A stretch of 64,000 bases of DNA from Paracoccaceae bacterium (GCA_024304985.1 JAMWZC010000009.1:1-64000), one strand, 5' to 3'. Positions 34,184 through 43,685 are shown, counted from the stretch's first letter. A program made the numbers and translations. The notes: generated from the sequence alone by a model not told the origin.

Positions 34184-34775
34184 TCATCACTCTCCGGACA
34201 GCGGCGCGCAGCGCGGGCAAAACCTCGGCGTCGAACCACGGATTTTTGCGAAGCCAAGCGGTATTGCGCCATGAGGGGTGAGGCAAGGGGAAAACCCCGG
34301 GGCCATGTTCGCGCCAGTTGGCCACGGTCTGCGACACGGGTGTGCGCGTGCCCAGATGCCAACGGTGGGCATGGCCGCCCACCAGCACGCGCAATCGCAC
34401 CTTGGCCAGCCTTGCCATTACCTCCGCATGCCATGTCCGCGCGCAGATGGGGGGTGGTGGCAGATCCGCTCCCTTGGCGTCATAGCCCGGAAAACAGAAG
34501 GCCATGGGTACAATTGCCACGCGGCTCTGGTCGTAGAACTCATCGAGGGACAGCCCCAGCCAGTCGCGAAGGCGATCGCCCGAAGGGTCGTGAAAGGGTC
34601 GGCCCGACTGATGCACGCGCATCCCCGGCGCCTGCCCTGCGATCAGAATCCGTGCCTCGGGTCGGAACCAGACCACGGGTCGCGGGTCGTGGCCCGTGGC
34701 GGTGGCGGCAAAGCGTGGCGCACAGAGGCGGCAAGCGGCAATCTGCGGCTCAAGATCTGAGGTTGGGCTGTTCAT
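34161..34775 (-). CDS. Uracil-DNA glycosylase family protein
   Basis: 204 residues of the UDG superfamily. An N-terminal CRLC (IAACRLCAPRF) recalls the Fe-S-binding types but only two clustered Cys are obvious. Motif 1 is ARILIAGQAPGMRVHQSGRPF and the C-terminal motif is LPHPSWRN, close to the family HPSPxN. It probably excises damaged bases, but the modified motifs mean its substrate is uncertain. Overlaps sseB downstream. Confidence 0.86.
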   Translation of the reverse strand: MNSPTSDLEPQIAACRLCAPRFAATATGHDPRPVVWFRPEARILIAGQAPGMRVHQSGRPFHDPSGDRLRDWLGLSLDEFYDQSRVAIVPMAFCFPGYDAKGADLPPPPICARTWHAEVMARLAKVRLRVLVGGHAHRWHLGTRTPVSQTVANWREHGPGVFPLPHPSWRNTAWLRKNPWFDAEVLPALRAAVRRVMNDQPDPA

Positions 34776-34853
34776 CCAATGCAGCCTAGCACGGGGTTTC
34801 GTCGGGTCCAGCAGGCGGCGACAGCATGGCGCGCACCCCCACAGAGACGGGGC

Positions 34854-34883
34854 TTGGTGAACGCAGCCTTCCTACGGTATAGT
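34854..34883 (+). promoter_or_regulatory. Candidate promoter of the capsule-export group
   Basis: -35 TTGGTG (34854-34859), 18-bp spacer, -10 TATAGT (34878-34883). The predicted leader is about 130 nt and holds a nine-base inverted repeat, AGCAATGGC (34929-34937) with GCCATTGCT (34954-34962). Confidence 0.5.
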
Positions 34884-35020
34884 CACGCGCGCATGACATA
34901 ATTTTGCCGCGAAAGATTGCGATTTGTCAGCAATGGCTCGACATGCGCCCAAGGCCATTGCTAAGTGAGAGTTAACTCAACCCCGCTAAGAGGGTGGGCA
35001 GGAGCAGACCGGAGCGTTGA

Positions 35021-35680
35021 ATGCTCGAATTCGATAACGTCAGCAAGTCCTTCTGGACGGGCATGCAGCGCAAGGTAATCCTTGACAGGGTGAGCTTTCG
35101 CGTCGAATTGGGCAAATCTCTGGGTATCCTGGCGCCGAACGGCACAGGCAAGACGACCTTGATCAACATGATGGCCGGGCTGGAAAAACCTGATGAGGGG
35201 TTCATCCGTCGCGAGTCGCGGATCAGTTTTCCGCTGGGCTTCATGGGGGGCGTGGTGTCGCGCGTGTCCGCCGTCGAGAACAGCCGCTACATCGCGCGTC
35301 TCTACGGACTGGACCCCGACTATGTCGAGGCGTTCTGTCGCTGGCTTTGCAACCTGGGTGAATATTTCGATCAGCCTCTTGGCACCTATTCGTCGGGGAT
35401 GCGCGCGCGGTTCTCCTTTGCGCTGATGCTGGCGCTTGATTTCGACATCTACCTGATCGACGAAGGCATGCCCTCGTCGACTGACGCCGAGTTCAACCGG
35501 AAGGCAGGGGACATCCTGCGGGAAAGATTGCGCAATACGACGGTGATCATCGTGTCGCACCAACCGCAGGTCCTTGAGAAATTCGCCCGGAACGCCGCCG
35601 TGTTGATGGACGGCAAGTTGCATATGTTTGACACCTTGGAAGAAGCGAAAGAGCTGTATGATTACGAAACCCAAGGCTAG
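35021..35680 (+). CDS. Capsular polysaccharide ABC exporter ATP-binding protein (KpsT-like)
   Basis: 219 residues. Short ABC ATPase of the polysaccharide exporter class: Walker A APNGTGKTT near residue 40, signature YSSGMRARF near 126, Walker B IYLIDEGMPS and switch His in IIVSHQP. KpsT/CtrD/BexA relatives energise export of lipid-linked capsule across the inner membrane. The usual permease partner (KpsM) is not in this window. It overlaps the next gene by 23 bp. Confidence 0.9.
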   Translation: MLEFDNVSKSFWTGMQRKVILDRVSFRVELGKSLGILAPNGTGKTTLINMMAGLEKPDEGFIRRESRISFPLGFMGGVVSRVSAVENSRYIARLYGLDPDYVEAFCRWLCNLGEYFDQPLGTYSSGMRARFSFALMLALDFDIYLIDEGMPSSTDAEFNRKAGDILRERLRNTTVIIVSHQPQVLEKFARNAAVLMDGKLHMFDTLEEAKELYDYETQG

Positions 35681-37439
35681 AAAATTCCGTATCCGGCGCA
35701 GCCTGACCGAAGCGTTCTCGGGTGTCGAACAAGAACCGACCCGCGCCCAAGCGGGCCACAGCGGTCCGACCCCGCTGATCCCGAACCGCCCGTCCGGCCA
35801 GCGCCCCGGCGCGCCGCAGGTGGACAGGCTTGACCCGCCCGCACAGCAGACAGCCAGCACACGGGACATGTCGCCCATTCCCGATGACGCCGCACCTGAT
35901 ATGTCGCAGTTGTTGACGGGATCACCTTATGCCGAAGCCGGCCCAGAGATCGACGCGATCCGTCGCGAAGGCTTAACGGGGCGACAGTTGCGCATGGCGC
36001 GTCGCGTGGCCCAGAAACACGGGCTTGCGCCCACATCGGATTTCGATGCCGTGCGTCTTCTGCGCGCCGAAGGGATCGACCCCTTCCAGCGTGCCACGAT
36101 GCTGGACCTTGTGATGCCGCGCGAAGATGAGACGGAAGAGGATGAGGTGCCCGCTGCCCGTCCCGCGGCCCGCGCCGCCACACCTGCAAGCATGCCGGGC
36201 GGGGGGACGCCGATCGGACGGGTGCAACTGCCCCAGACGATGCCTTCGGGCAACCCCTACCTGCCCTCGACCGAGGTCAGCCCCTCCGAACGGCGGGCGC
36301 GCGACATCATGGACATTCAGCGTGACATCGCCCGCAGGCGGCGGCGCAAACTGCTGTTGCTTCTGACCCGTCTGACGACCTTTGTGTTCCTGCCCACGCT
36401 TTTGGCCGGCTGGTATTACTTTGCCTATGCCACGCCGATGTATGCGACCAAATCCGAGTTCCTGATCCTTCAGGCCGATGCTCAGGGCGGTAGCAGCGGG
36501 TTGGGCGGCTTGTTGAGCGGCACTCAATTCGCCACCAATCAGGACAGTATCGCGGTGCAATCCTACATGCAGTCCCGTGATGCCATGATGCGTCTGAACG
36601 AGGACATGGGGTTCAAGGATCATTTCCGGCAGGAATCAATCGACCCGATCCAGCGGCTTGAGGCCGACGCCACCGATGAGGCGGCCTACAAGATCTACAA
36701 GAAAAACGTCAAGATCAGCTACGACCCGACCGAGGGCGTGATCCGGATGGAGGTTATTGCCGCCGATCCGCAGACCAGCGCCGCATTTTCCTCGCATCTC
36801 ATCGACTATGCGGAAGAGCGCGTGGACGAACTGTCGCGGCGCAAACGTGAAGACCAGATGCGCGATGCCCGCGCCAGTCTGGAGCAGGCCAAGGCCGAAC
36901 GGCGCGAGGCGCAGGAACGTCTGGTGAAACTTCAGGAAGGCTCGATCCTTGATCCGCAGGGCGAGATTGCCAGCATCCGCGCCCTGATCAACGCGGTCGA
37001 ATTGCAGGTGCAGGAAAAGGAGCTGGCGCTGAACTCGCAGTTGAACAACGCGCGCCCCAATGCTGCGCGCGTGGACGCGTTGCGGTCCGAAGTGCGCTTG
37101 CTGCGTGAGGATCTGGACCGCCAGAACCGGCGTCTGACCAATGCGACCGAAGGACAAAGCTCGCTTGCGGCCGTGACCGCGCAGATCCAGATGGCACAGG
37201 CCGATCTGGCGACGGCGGACCTGTTCCTGCAATCGGCGCTGCAGAACGAAAAGCAGACCGAGCTTGAGGCGAACCGTCAGGTGCGATACCTGACAACCAG
37301 CGTGCGGCCCGTGGCCCCGGACGAGCCGACCTATCCGCGCGCGTTCGAGAACACGATCCTCGCCTTCCTCATCTTCTCGGGAGTTTATCTGATGATCTCA
37401 CTCACCGCCTCGATCCTGCGCGAACAGGTTTCAAGCTGA
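35658..37439 (+). CDS. Capsule polysaccharide export inner-membrane protein (KpsE/CtrB-like) with long N-terminal extension
   Basis: 593 residues. The C-terminal ~360 residues fit the KpsE/CtrB/BexC family: transmembrane helix about 231-256 after a run of Arg, periplasmic Wzz-like domain with long coiled coil about 395-528, PDEPTYPR motif, second helix near the C-terminus. The ~230-residue cytoplasmic N-terminus is far longer than in KpsE (about 380 total); it is Pro-rich with one possibly folded patch (LRMARRVAQKHG ... LLRAEGIDPFQR). I choose ATG 35658, within the end of the ATPase gene. It bridges the ABC exporter to the outer-membrane KpsD-type channel. Confidence 0.87.
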   Translation: MITKPKARKFRIRRSLTEAFSGVEQEPTRAQAGHSGPTPLIPNRPSGQRPGAPQVDRLDPPAQQTASTRDMSPIPDDAAPDMSQLLTGSPYAEAGPEIDAIRREGLTGRQLRMARRVAQKHGLAPTSDFDAVRLLRAEGIDPFQRATMLDLVMPREDETEEDEVPAARPAARAATPASMPGGGTPIGRVQLPQTMPSGNPYLPSTEVSPSERRARDIMDIQRDIARRRRRKLLLLLTRLTTFVFLPTLLAGWYYFAYATPMYATKSEFLILQADAQGGSSGLGGLLSGTQFATNQDSIAVQSYMQSRDAMMRLNEDMGFKDHFRQESIDPIQRLEADATDEAAYKIYKKNVKISYDPTEGVIRMEVIAADPQTSAAFSSHLIDYAEERVDELSRRKREDQMRDARASLEQAKAERREAQERLVKLQEGSILDPQGEIASIRALINAVELQVQEKELALNSQLNNARPNAARVDALRSEVRLLREDLDRQNRRLTNATEGQSSLAAVTAQIQMAQADLATADLFLQSALQNEKQTELEANRQVRYLTTSVRPVAPDEPTYPRAFENTILAFLIFSGVYLMISLTASILREQVSS

Positions 37440-37440
37440 C

Positions 37441-38274
37441 ATGAAGACGGTTTCGATCGGCTCTCTTGGCGTCGGCAATGACGCCCCTCTGACCGTGATC
37501 GCCGGTCCGTGCCAGCTGGAAAGCGCGGATCACGCGATGATGATAGCCGCCCGCATGCAGGAGGTTTGTGCCGCCGCCGGCGCGCAGTTCATCTTCAAGG
37601 CCAGTTATGACAAGGCCAATCGCACCTCTGTCGCCGGTCGGCGCGGACTGGGGCTGGATGAGGGATTGCGCGTTTTGCAGCATGTGAAGGACAGTCTGGG
37701 CGTGCCGGTGCTGACCGATGTGCATAACGAGGGTCAGTGCGCCCCCGCGGCCGAAGTGTGCGACGTCTTGCAGATCCCGGCGTTTCTGTGCCGCCAGACC
37801 GATCTTTTGCTGGCTGCCGGGGCGACCGGGGCTGCGATCAACGTCAAGAAAGGTCAGTTTCTGGCCCCTTGGGACATGCCCAATGTGATCGACAAGATCG
37901 AAAGCACCGGCAATACCCGCATCCTTTTGACCGAACGTGGCACTTCGTTCGGGTATAACACGCTGGTGGCCGATATGCGCGCCCTGCCCCAGATGGCTGC
38001 GACCGGCTATCCCGTGGTGATGGACGCGACCCATTCGGTACAGCAACCCGGCGGGAAGGGCGGCTCTTCAGGCGGTCAGCGGGAATTCGCCCCTGTGATG
38101 GCCCGCGCGGCGGTGTCGCTTGGCATTGCCGCCGTTTTCATTGAAACCCATGAGGACCCGGACAATGCGCCGTCCGATGGGCCGAACATGATTCCGCTCG
38201 ACCGGATGGCGGCGCTGATCCAGAGCCTGATGGCCTTTGACCGGCTGGCCAAGGCTGATCCGATCCGTCTTTGA
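37441..38274 (+). CDS. kdsA: 3-deoxy-8-phosphooctulonate synthase
   Basis: 277 residues. Condenses arabinose 5-phosphate and PEP to Kdo 8-phosphate. Motifs are AGPCQLES, FKASYDKANRTS, VLTDVHNEGQ, NVKKGQFLAPWDM and FIETHEDPDNAPSDGPNM; no metal-binding Cys is seen at the first motif beyond that Cys, so class assignment is open. One base after the KpsE-like gene. The pairing suggests a Kdo-linked capsule as in group 2 kps loci, although KdsA is equally needed for LPS. Confidence 0.95.
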   Translation: MKTVSIGSLGVGNDAPLTVIAGPCQLESADHAMMIAARMQEVCAAAGAQFIFKASYDKANRTSVAGRRGLGLDEGLRVLQHVKDSLGVPVLTDVHNEGQCAPAAEVCDVLQIPAFLCRQTDLLLAAGATGAAINVKKGQFLAPWDMPNVIDKIESTGNTRILLTERGTSFGYNTLVADMRALPQMAATGYPVVMDATHSVQQPGGKGGSSGGQREFAPVMARAAVSLGIAAVFIETHEDPDNAPSDGPNMIPLDRMAALIQSLMAFDRLAKADPIRL

Positions 38275-38302
38275 CTTTTTTCAGACAAGAAAGATTGCAC
38301 CC

Positions 38303-39799
38303 GTGACCAAACCCGCGCCTTCCGTGACACAAAACACATGGGAATTCCTGCGTGATCCGATGATCACGCCGACCGGCTTTCGCGAATATGATGCGCGCTG
38401 GAAATATCCCGATCAGATCAACCTGCCCGGCGTGACGGCGCTGGGTCTGGGTCTGGGCACCCAGATGCGGCGACGGGGCATCGCGCCTGTGATCGCGGTC
38501 GGAAACGACTATCGCGACTATTCGCTGTCGATCAAGAACGCGCTGATGCTTGGACTGATGCAGGCCGGGATCGCGGTCAAGGATATCGGCCCCGCCCTGT
38601 CGCCCATGGCCTATTTCGCGCAGTTCCATCTGGATGTGCCTGCGGTAGCCATGGTTACGGCCAGTCATAACCCCAACGGCTGGACCGGGGTCAAGATGGG
38701 CTTTGACCGCCCCCTGACCCATGGCCCAGACGAGATGGCGGAACTGCGCGATATCGTGCTGAATGGCGAGGGTGAGGCCGCGCCGGGTGGCTCTTACGAA
38801 TTCGTTGATGGTGTGCGCGAGGCCTATCTGGACGACCTCGTTGGTGATTTCCGCATGACGCGCAAACTGCGCGTCGTCTGCGCCACGGGCAATGGCACGG
38901 CATCGGCCTTTGCCCCCGAACTGTTCCGTCGTCTTGGGGTCGAGGTGATCCCTTCGCACAACAGGCTGGATTACACCTTTCCGCATTACAACCCCAACCC
39001 CGAAGCGCTGGAAATGCTGCATGACATGTCGGACAGTGTGAAAGCCTCGGGCGCGGATTTCGCGCTGGGTTTCGATGGTGATGGCGACCGCTGCGGCGTG
39101 GTGGATGACGAGGGCGAGGAGATTTTCGCCGACAAGATGGGCGTGATCATGGCGCGAGACCTGTCGAAACTCTATCCCGGCAGCACCTTTGTGGCGGATG
39201 TGAAATCGACAGGGCTGTTCGCGTCGGACCCCGAGTTGATCTCGAACGGTGCCAAGGCGGATTACTGGAAAACCGGACATAGCCACATGAAGCGGCGCGT
39301 CAAGGAACTGGGCGCGCTGGCGGGGTTCGAGAAGTCGGGCCACTACTTTCTGGCCGGTCCAATCGGGCGTGGCTATGACTGCGGGATGCGTGTCGCGGTC
39401 GAGATCTGCAAGCTGATGGACCGCAACCCGGACAAGTCGATGTCCGATTTGCGCCGCGCCTTGCCGCAGACATGGGCGACGCCGACCATGTCACCCTATT
39501 GCGCCGATACCGAGAAATATCAGGTTCTTGAGCGGCTGGTGGCCAAACTGGTGGCCAAGCACGCGGCGGGTGAGACGCTGGCCGGGCGCAAGATCGCCCA
39601 AGTGGTCACGGTCAATGGCGCGCGGGTCATTCTGGACAATGGCGGCTGGGGTCTGGTGCGTGCCTCTTCCAACACCCCCAATCTGGTTGTGGTCTGTGAA
39701 AGCCCCGAGTCCGATGCCGAGATGCGCGCGATCTTCGCCGAGATCGACGCTGTGATCAGAACAGAACCCAGCGTTGGCGAATACGATCAGACGATCTGA
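38303..39799 (+). CDS. Phosphomannomutase/phosphoglucomutase
   Basis: 498 residues, alpha-D-phosphohexomutase family. Phosphoserine loop MVTASHNPNGWTG, metal-binding DGDGDRC, sugar-binding GFEKSGHYF and the C-terminal phosphate-binding VRASSNTPN. It interconverts hexose 1- and 6-phosphates, feeding GDP-mannose or UDP-glucose for polysaccharides, which fits the capsule-export neighbours. The likely start is GTG 38303; alternatives are the frame further upstream or an ATG at 38360. Confidence 0.93.
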   Translation: MTKPAPSVTQNTWEFLRDPMITPTGFREYDARWKYPDQINLPGVTALGLGLGTQMRRRGIAPVIAVGNDYRDYSLSIKNALMLGLMQAGIAVKDIGPALSPMAYFAQFHLDVPAVAMVTASHNPNGWTGVKMGFDRPLTHGPDEMAELRDIVLNGEGEAAPGGSYEFVDGVREAYLDDLVGDFRMTRKLRVVCATGNGTASAFAPELFRRLGVEVIPSHNRLDYTFPHYNPNPEALEMLHDMSDSVKASGADFALGFDGDGDRCGVVDDEGEEIFADKMGVIMARDLSKLYPGSTFVADVKSTGLFASDPELISNGAKADYWKTGHSHMKRRVKELGALAGFEKSGHYFLAGPIGRGYDCGMRVAVEICKLMDRNPDKSMSDLRRALPQTWATPTMSPYCADTEKYQVLERLVAKLVAKHAAGETLAGRKIAQVVTVNGARVILDNGGWGLVRASSNTPNLVVVCESPESDAEMRAIFAEIDAVIRTEPSVGEYDQTI

Positions 39800-39818
39800 T
39801 CCCGGCGGATCAGGCGGA

Positions 39819-39845
39819 AAAGGCCCCGGATGTCCGGGGCCTTTG
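39819..39845 (+). terminator. Rho-independent terminator of the capsule/PMM transcript
   Basis: AAAGGCCCCGGA / TCCGGGGCCTTT with a two-base loop. It is symmetric enough to serve the converging peptidase gene as well. Confidence 0.8.
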
Positions 39846-39850
39846 TCGTT

Positions 39851-41863
39851 TCAGGCGGCCAGCCCGCGCCCTTTCAGCAGCGCCTCCACCCCCGGCAGGC
39901 GCCCCCGGAAGGCTGTGTAAAGCTCTGCCGGGTCTTGCGATCCGCCTTTGGACAGAATGAATTCTTCCAAAGCCTTGGCGCGCTCGGGGTCAAAGGCGCT
40001 GCCTGCTTCCTCAAACGCGGCAAAGGCATCGGCATCCATCACCTCGGACCACATGTAGCTGTAATAGCCGCTGGAATAGCCATCACCCGAGAAAACATGG
40101 GCGAAATGGGGTGTGGCGTGGCGCATGGCGATGGTCCGCGGCATGCCCAGATCGGCCAGAATCTCGGCCTGTTTGGCCATCGGATCGGCGGGCGGCGCGC
40201 CCTCGTGAAAGGCCAGATCGACAAGAGCCGAGGCCACGTATTCCACCGTTTGAAAACCCATATCAAAGGTGGCCGCCCCCAGTAGACGGTCGAGCATGTC
40301 GCGCGGCATCGGCTGACCCGTTTCAGCATGGGTGGCAAATTCCGCGAGAACCTCGGGCACCTCCAGCCAGTGTTCGTAAAGCTGGCTGGGCAGTTCCACA
40401 AAATCGCGGGCCACCGAGGTGCCCGAGATGGATGGATAGGTCACGTCCGACAGCATCTGGTGCAGAGCGTGGCCGAATTCATGAAACAGGGTGCGAGCAT
40501 CGTCATAGGACAGCAGCGCGGGATCGCCCTTGGCGAAGTTGCACACATTGATCACGATGGGGTGGCGCGCCTCAGGGTATTTGGCCTGACTTTGCATTGC
40601 CGAACACCACGCGCCCGACCGTTTCGATCCGCGCGCGAAGTAATCGCCAATGAAGACCGCAACATGCTGGCCGTTCCGCGTCACCTCCCATGCCCGCGCA
40701 TCGGGGTGATAGAGCGGCACATCCAAAGGCGAGAACTCCAGACCGAACAGGCGGTTGGCGCAGGCAAAGCTTGCCTCGATCATCCGATCGAGTTGCAGAT
40801 AGGGCTTCAGCGCAGCCTCATCCAGATCATGTTCGGCCTGCCTGCGGCGCGCGGCATAGTAGTGCCAGTCCCAAGGCTCCAGATCGCCGTTGATGCCGTC
40901 CTCGTGCATCATCCGTTCCAGAACCTTTGCATCCGCCTCGGCTTGCGCGCGGGCGGGAGTCCAGACCTGCATGAGCAGATCGCGCACGGCGTCAGGCGTG
41001 CGGGCCATCTCGGTTTCCAGCTTGTAGTCGGCAAAACTGTCATAACCCAGAAGCGTGGCCCGTTCGGCACGAAGGGACAGGATTTCGGCCGCTATGGCGC
41101 GGTTGTCGGTCTCGCCGCCATTGGCACCACGCGCGACAGAGGCGCGCCATGCCACCTCGCGCAGATCGCGGCGGGGCGAGAATTGCAGGAACGGCGTGAT
41201 CAGCGACCGGGACAGGGTGATGACCGGCCCCTCCGCGCCCTTTTCCTCGCCCGCAGCGCGGGCGGCCGAGATCAGGAAATCGGGCAACCCTTCCAGATCC
41301 TCCTCCGACAGGGGCAGGACCCAGGACCGCTCATCCGCGAGCAGGTTTTGGGTAAACTGCGTGCCCAGCACGGCCAGCCGCGATTTGATCGCGGCCATGC
41401 GCGCATCCTCGGCCCCGGTCAGGGCTGCCCCGGAACGGACAAAGCCGCGATGGGTCAACATCAGAACGCGGGCTTGCTCATCGCTCAGCCCCAGATCGTC
41501 GCGCCGTGCCCAGAGGTCGGCCACGCGGGCGAACAGCGCCTTGTTCGCCGTGATCGCGGCCCAATGCGCGGCAAGACGGGGGGAAAAAGTGCGCTGCAAT
41601 TCCTCGCGCGCGGGGGTGCTATCGGCCCCGGCGACGGTGTAGAAGACGGACAGGACCTGATCGAGGTCCTTGCCTGCCGCCTCGAGCGCGCCGATGGTGT
41701 TGTCAAAATCGGGTGCGGCGGGGTTGGCGGCAATCGCGTCAATGTCTGCCTTATGCGCGGCAAGGGCCGTGTCAAAGGCAGGGGCGAAATCCGCGTCCGT
41801 GATCCGGTCGAAGGGGGCTAGACCGAAGGGCGTGGTCCATGTCTCAAGCAGCGGGTTGGTCAT
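39851..41863 (-). CDS. M3-family oligopeptidase (Dcp/OpdA type)
   Basis: 670-residue zinc metallopeptidase that degrades oligopeptides in the cytoplasm. Zinc motif HEFGH in TLFHEFGHALHQ with a downstream Glu in DFVELPSQLYEHW; YDDARTLFHEFG and DMGFQTVEYVASALVD are typical of Dcp/oligopeptidase A. ATG 41863 (GGAGA nine bases upstream) is preferred to an in-frame ATG 96 bp further upstream inside moeB. It overlaps moeB by 20 bp. Confidence 0.94.
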   Translation of the reverse strand: MTNPLLETWTTPFGLAPFDRITDADFAPAFDTALAAHKADIDAIAANPAAPDFDNTIGALEAAGKDLDQVLSVFYTVAGADSTPAREELQRTFSPRLAAHWAAITANKALFARVADLWARRDDLGLSDEQARVLMLTHRGFVRSGAALTGAEDARMAAIKSRLAVLGTQFTQNLLADERSWVLPLSEEDLEGLPDFLISAARAAGEEKGAEGPVITLSRSLITPFLQFSPRRDLREVAWRASVARGANGGETDNRAIAAEILSLRAERATLLGYDSFADYKLETEMARTPDAVRDLLMQVWTPARAQAEADAKVLERMMHEDGINGDLEPWDWHYYAARRRQAEHDLDEAALKPYLQLDRMIEASFACANRLFGLEFSPLDVPLYHPDARAWEVTRNGQHVAVFIGDYFARGSKRSGAWCSAMQSQAKYPEARHPIVINVCNFAKGDPALLSYDDARTLFHEFGHALHQMLSDVTYPSISGTSVARDFVELPSQLYEHWLEVPEVLAEFATHAETGQPMPRDMLDRLLGAATFDMGFQTVEYVASALVDLAFHEGAPPADPMAKQAEILADLGMPRTIAMRHATPHFAHVFSGDGYSSGYYSYMWSEVMDADAFAAFEEAGSAFDPERAKALEEFILSKGGSQDPAELYTAFRGRLPGVEALLKGRGLAA

Positions 41864-42929
41864 CGGTGAAATCTCCGGTTGGGCGGGATGCGGCGCAGAT
41901 GGGGCAAGCGTCGCGCGGGTGCAGGCGGATGGTGCGGTGTTCGGCATATAGCGCGTCATGGATCAGCATGCGCCCGCGCAGATCCTGACCCGCGCCAGTG
42001 ATCAGTTTGATCGCCTCAAGCGCCATCATGGACCCGATCACGCCGGGCAAGGGGCCGATCACTCCGGCCTCGGCGCAGCTTGGGGCCAGACCGGGGGCGG
42101 GAGCCTCGGGGAAAACGCATTGATAGCAAGGGCCGCCGCGCGCCGGGTCGAACAGGGCGATCTGCCCTTCCCACTGCGACAAAGCCCCCGAGATCAGAGG
42201 TTTTCCCAAAGTGACGGCGGTGTGGTTCACCAAATAACGTGTGGCGCTGTCATCTGTGCCGTCCAGGATCAGATCGTAATCGGCAAACAGATCGTGGGCC
42301 ATGTCAGCGGTAAGGCGGCGATTGTAGGGGCGCACGGTCACGAATGGATTTTGCGCGCGCATCGCGGATTCAGCCGAAAAGACCTTGGGCATGCCGATGC
42401 GGTCATCGGTGTGGATCACCTGCCGTTGCAGATTGGAGTTGTCGACGGCGTCATCATCAATCACGCCGATGGTGCCGACTCCGGCAGCCGCAAGATACAG
42501 CAGCGCAGGCGCGCCAAGCCCCCCTGCCCCGATCACCAGAACACGGGCGTCCTTGAGCTTTCGCTGCCCGCTTCCGCCCACCTCGCGCAGCACGATATGG
42601 CGGGCATAGCGGTCCAGTTCAGTGTCTGAAAACGGACCTTGCAGCGTAGAGGGCGCGGGATCAAAAGTCGTCCCGTCAGCTTGAACGCGCAGGCGCGACA
42701 GAAGCGCGCGATAGGTCACGATAAGCGCAGCGAAGCCGCCCAGCAGCAGCCACGGTGCCGCACTTTCCCCGGTGGCCAGGCGCAGTTGCGCCGTTGCAGG
42801 CAGGGTCAGTTGGATCACCACAACCCCGATCCAGAGAAAGCCGATCATCGTCCAGCGCATCCTGCGCGGCGTGCCCATGAAGGCGCCGATCCCCCAGAGA
42901 ACAGCAGCCATGATGAAGACCAGCGCCAT
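41844..42929 (-). CDS. MoeB/ThiF-type ubiquitin-like-activating enzyme with N-terminal membrane segments
   Basis: 361 residues. Residues about 105-350 are a MoeB/ThiF adenylation domain: YARHIVLREVGGSGQRKL, GAGGLGAPAL nucleotide site, IDDDAVDNSNLQRQ, and Cys pairs CYQC and CPIC for zinc. It activates the C-terminus of MoaD or ThiS. The first ~80 residues form two or three hydrophobic helices (VFIMAAVLWGIGAF; MIGFLWIGVVVIQLTL; WLLLGGFAALIV), so the enzyme would be membrane-anchored, unlike E. coli MoeB. It starts 3 bp after dut. Confidence 0.9.
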   Translation of the reverse strand: MALVFIMAAVLWGIGAFMGTPRRMRWTMIGFLWIGVVVIQLTLPATAQLRLATGESAAPWLLLGGFAALIVTYRALLSRLRVQADGTTFDPAPSTLQGPFSDTELDRYARHIVLREVGGSGQRKLKDARVLVIGAGGLGAPALLYLAAAGVGTIGVIDDDAVDNSNLQRQVIHTDDRIGMPKVFSAESAMRAQNPFVTVRPYNRRLTADMAHDLFADYDLILDGTDDSATRYLVNHTAVTLGKPLISGALSQWEGQIALFDPARGGPCYQCVFPEAPAPGLAPSCAEAGVIGPLPGVIGSMMALEAIKLITGAGQDLRGRMLIHDALYAEHRTIRLHPRDACPICAASRPTGDFTDDQPAA

Positions 42930-42932
42930 CCG

Positions 42933-43394
42933 TCAACCCCGCCCAGTCGAGCCGAAGCCGCCCTGCCCGCGCGCCGTATCCTCCAATGTGTCGACCAGAT
43001 CGAACGTCGCCCGCAGCACCGGCGCCAAGACCATCTGGGCGATGCGGTCGCCATGGGAGATGTGGAACGCCTCATGCCCGGCATTCATGACGATCACACC
43101 CAAGGGGCCGCGATAATCGCTGTCGATGGTGCCGGGGCTGTTCGGCAGGGTGATGCCATGCTTGAGGGCAAGCCCCGAGCGCGGCCTGATTTGCACCTCA
43201 TGACCTTCGGGGATCGCCAACCTGAGGCCGGTGGGAACAAGTGCCCGCGTGCCGGGGTTCAGCGTGATGCCATCCCGTTGATCCGGCGGAAAGTTTGCCC
43301 GCAGATCGGCGCCAGCAGCGCCGCTGGTCTCATAGGACGGCAAGGGCACAGCGGGATCGGCGTCAGGTGTTCTGCTGCAACGGATGGTCGGCAT
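42933..43394 (-). CDS. dut: Deoxyuridine 5'-triphosphate nucleotidohydrolase
   Basis: 153 residues, trimeric dUTPase. Hydrolyses dUTP to dUMP. Motif order is intact: [41 protein letters not shown] and the C-terminal [14 protein letters not shown] 43394 is preceded by AAGGG; the frame open further upstream is not homologous. It leads a dut-moeB-peptidase run. Confidence 0.96.
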   Translation of the reverse strand: MPTIRCSRTPDADPAVPLPSYETSGAAGADLRANFPPDQRDGITLNPGTRALVPTGLRLAIPEGHEVQIRPRSGLALKHGITLPNSPGTIDSDYRGPLGVIVMNAGHEAFHISHGDRIAQMVLAPVLRATFDLVDTLEDTARGQGGFGSTGRG

Positions 43395-43685
43395 GGGGCA
43401 CCCTTTGGATGGTGGTGTCTGCCCCTCCTGACCACGCGACAGTCCGGGGGCTGATCCGAGACATAACCGAAAGGACCCGCGTTGCAAGGTATCACCGGGT
43501 TTTGATCGGGCAAGCGCGGCCACGCGCTATGCGGCGCGGGGTTTGAGGTTTAGGCTGCTTTGGCAACGGGAATGCGTGGCGCGACGCTGGTGTCGGCAAT
43601 CCTGGCAGGCATGAAGCTTCACATCTTTTGACTGATTTTCTATCACTCTTAGCAATATTTGTACGTCAAGAATGGAAAATGAGCA
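43395..43685. other. Divergent promoter region dut / FG-GAP gene
   Basis: 291 bp. The last ~75 bp before the FG-GAP gene are AT-rich with TTGACT at about 43628 and no clear -10. A ten-base palindrome TGAAGCTTCA lies at about 43612-43621. No gene seen. Confidence 0.45.
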
